Shown here piece after piece: positions 63,974 through 64,000 of a stretch of DNA of 64,000 nt. This stretch comes from Ecytonucleospora hepatopenaei (Eukaryota; Microsporidia; Enterocytozoonidae), in the NCBI GenBank assembly GCA_026692725.1, contig JAPMUG010000012.1:23739-87738 (forward strand), written 5' to 3'. The position numbers and the translations under genes are program-made. The notes below the pieces were generated by a model that had not been told where the DNA came from, ran no database searches, and saw only the letters and a list, made by a program, of their open reading frames with translations. Numbering within the stretch: the stretch's first letter is position 1; each line of letters opens with the position of its first letter.

Positions 63974-64000
63974 ATAAAATTTTTTATACTCTCAATGCAG

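Noticed and set aside
1..64000. Transposons or viral insertions
   Set aside because: No transposase, reverse transcriptase, integrase, terminal repeats or viral genes were seen.

Overview
The window looks like nuclear DNA of a microsporidian (a highly reduced, spore-forming parasite related to fungi). The evidence is AT-rich DNA, uninterrupted eukaryotic genes packed on both strands with spacers often under 50 bp, no intron that I can see, shortened versions of conserved proteins, and a CCC-type signal (usually TTTACCC or ACCCTT) a few bases before most start codons, which is a known microsporidian promoter/start hallmark. There is no bacterial or mobile-element signature.

Layout. 0-1.6 kb: two genes for putative secreted proteins, one split by a -1 frameshift at a run of seven A. 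1.6-11.3 kb: condensin SMC4, an RNase P RNA gene that no ORF covers, the U3 processome protein Sof1, SUMO, a p24 cargo receptor and the tRNA methyltransferase Trm7. 11.4-26.3 kb: two unknown genes, RAD50, Spn1/Iws1, an M17 aminopeptidase, cohesin SMC1, Trm5 and histone chaperone Asf1. 26.4-37.3 kb: a secreted acidic protein, an Ima1/Samp1-like nuclear membrane protein, ribosomal stalk P2 and Utp6 sharing a 33-bp divergent spacer, an MRG/Eaf3 protein, glycyl-tRNA synthetase next to a tRNA-Gly(GCC), a histidine acid phosphatase with a Cys-repeat tail, a phosphomannomutase with an altered active-site motif, and proteasome Rpt4.

37.5-45.7 kb: an OB-fold candidate, a Nup35/Nup53-like nucleoporin, a Dsk2/ubiquilin, a multi-pass membrane protein, Aurora kinase, a GOLPH3/Vps74-like protein and a Rex exonuclease. 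Several genes in this block are visibly richer in G+C than their neighbours, while the spacers are AT-only tandem repeats. 45.8-55.2 kb: SMC6, a minimal ubiquitin protease, three signal-peptide proteins and a protein with a likely palmitoylated N-terminus. 55.4-64 kb: a BRCA2-like protein with two BRC-like motifs, divergently paired with a HEI10/Zip3-like RING protein, then an OSCA/TMEM63/Csc1 channel-family protein, Snu13, a PUF protein and a small membrane protein.

How it fits together. The window is rich in chromosome-structure and recombination genes: SMC1, SMC4, SMC6 and RAD50, with BRCA2-like, HEI10-like and possibly Eme1-like proteins. SUMO, Asf1, Spn1 and MRG add chromatin functions. 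This supports retained homologous recombination, and possibly meiosis, in a very reduced parasite. Ribosome and tRNA biogenesis is the second theme: RNase P RNA, Sof1, Utp6, Snu13, Trm5, Trm7, GlyRS, tRNA-Gly and P2. All homology calls rest on motif recognition by eye; no database search was possible.
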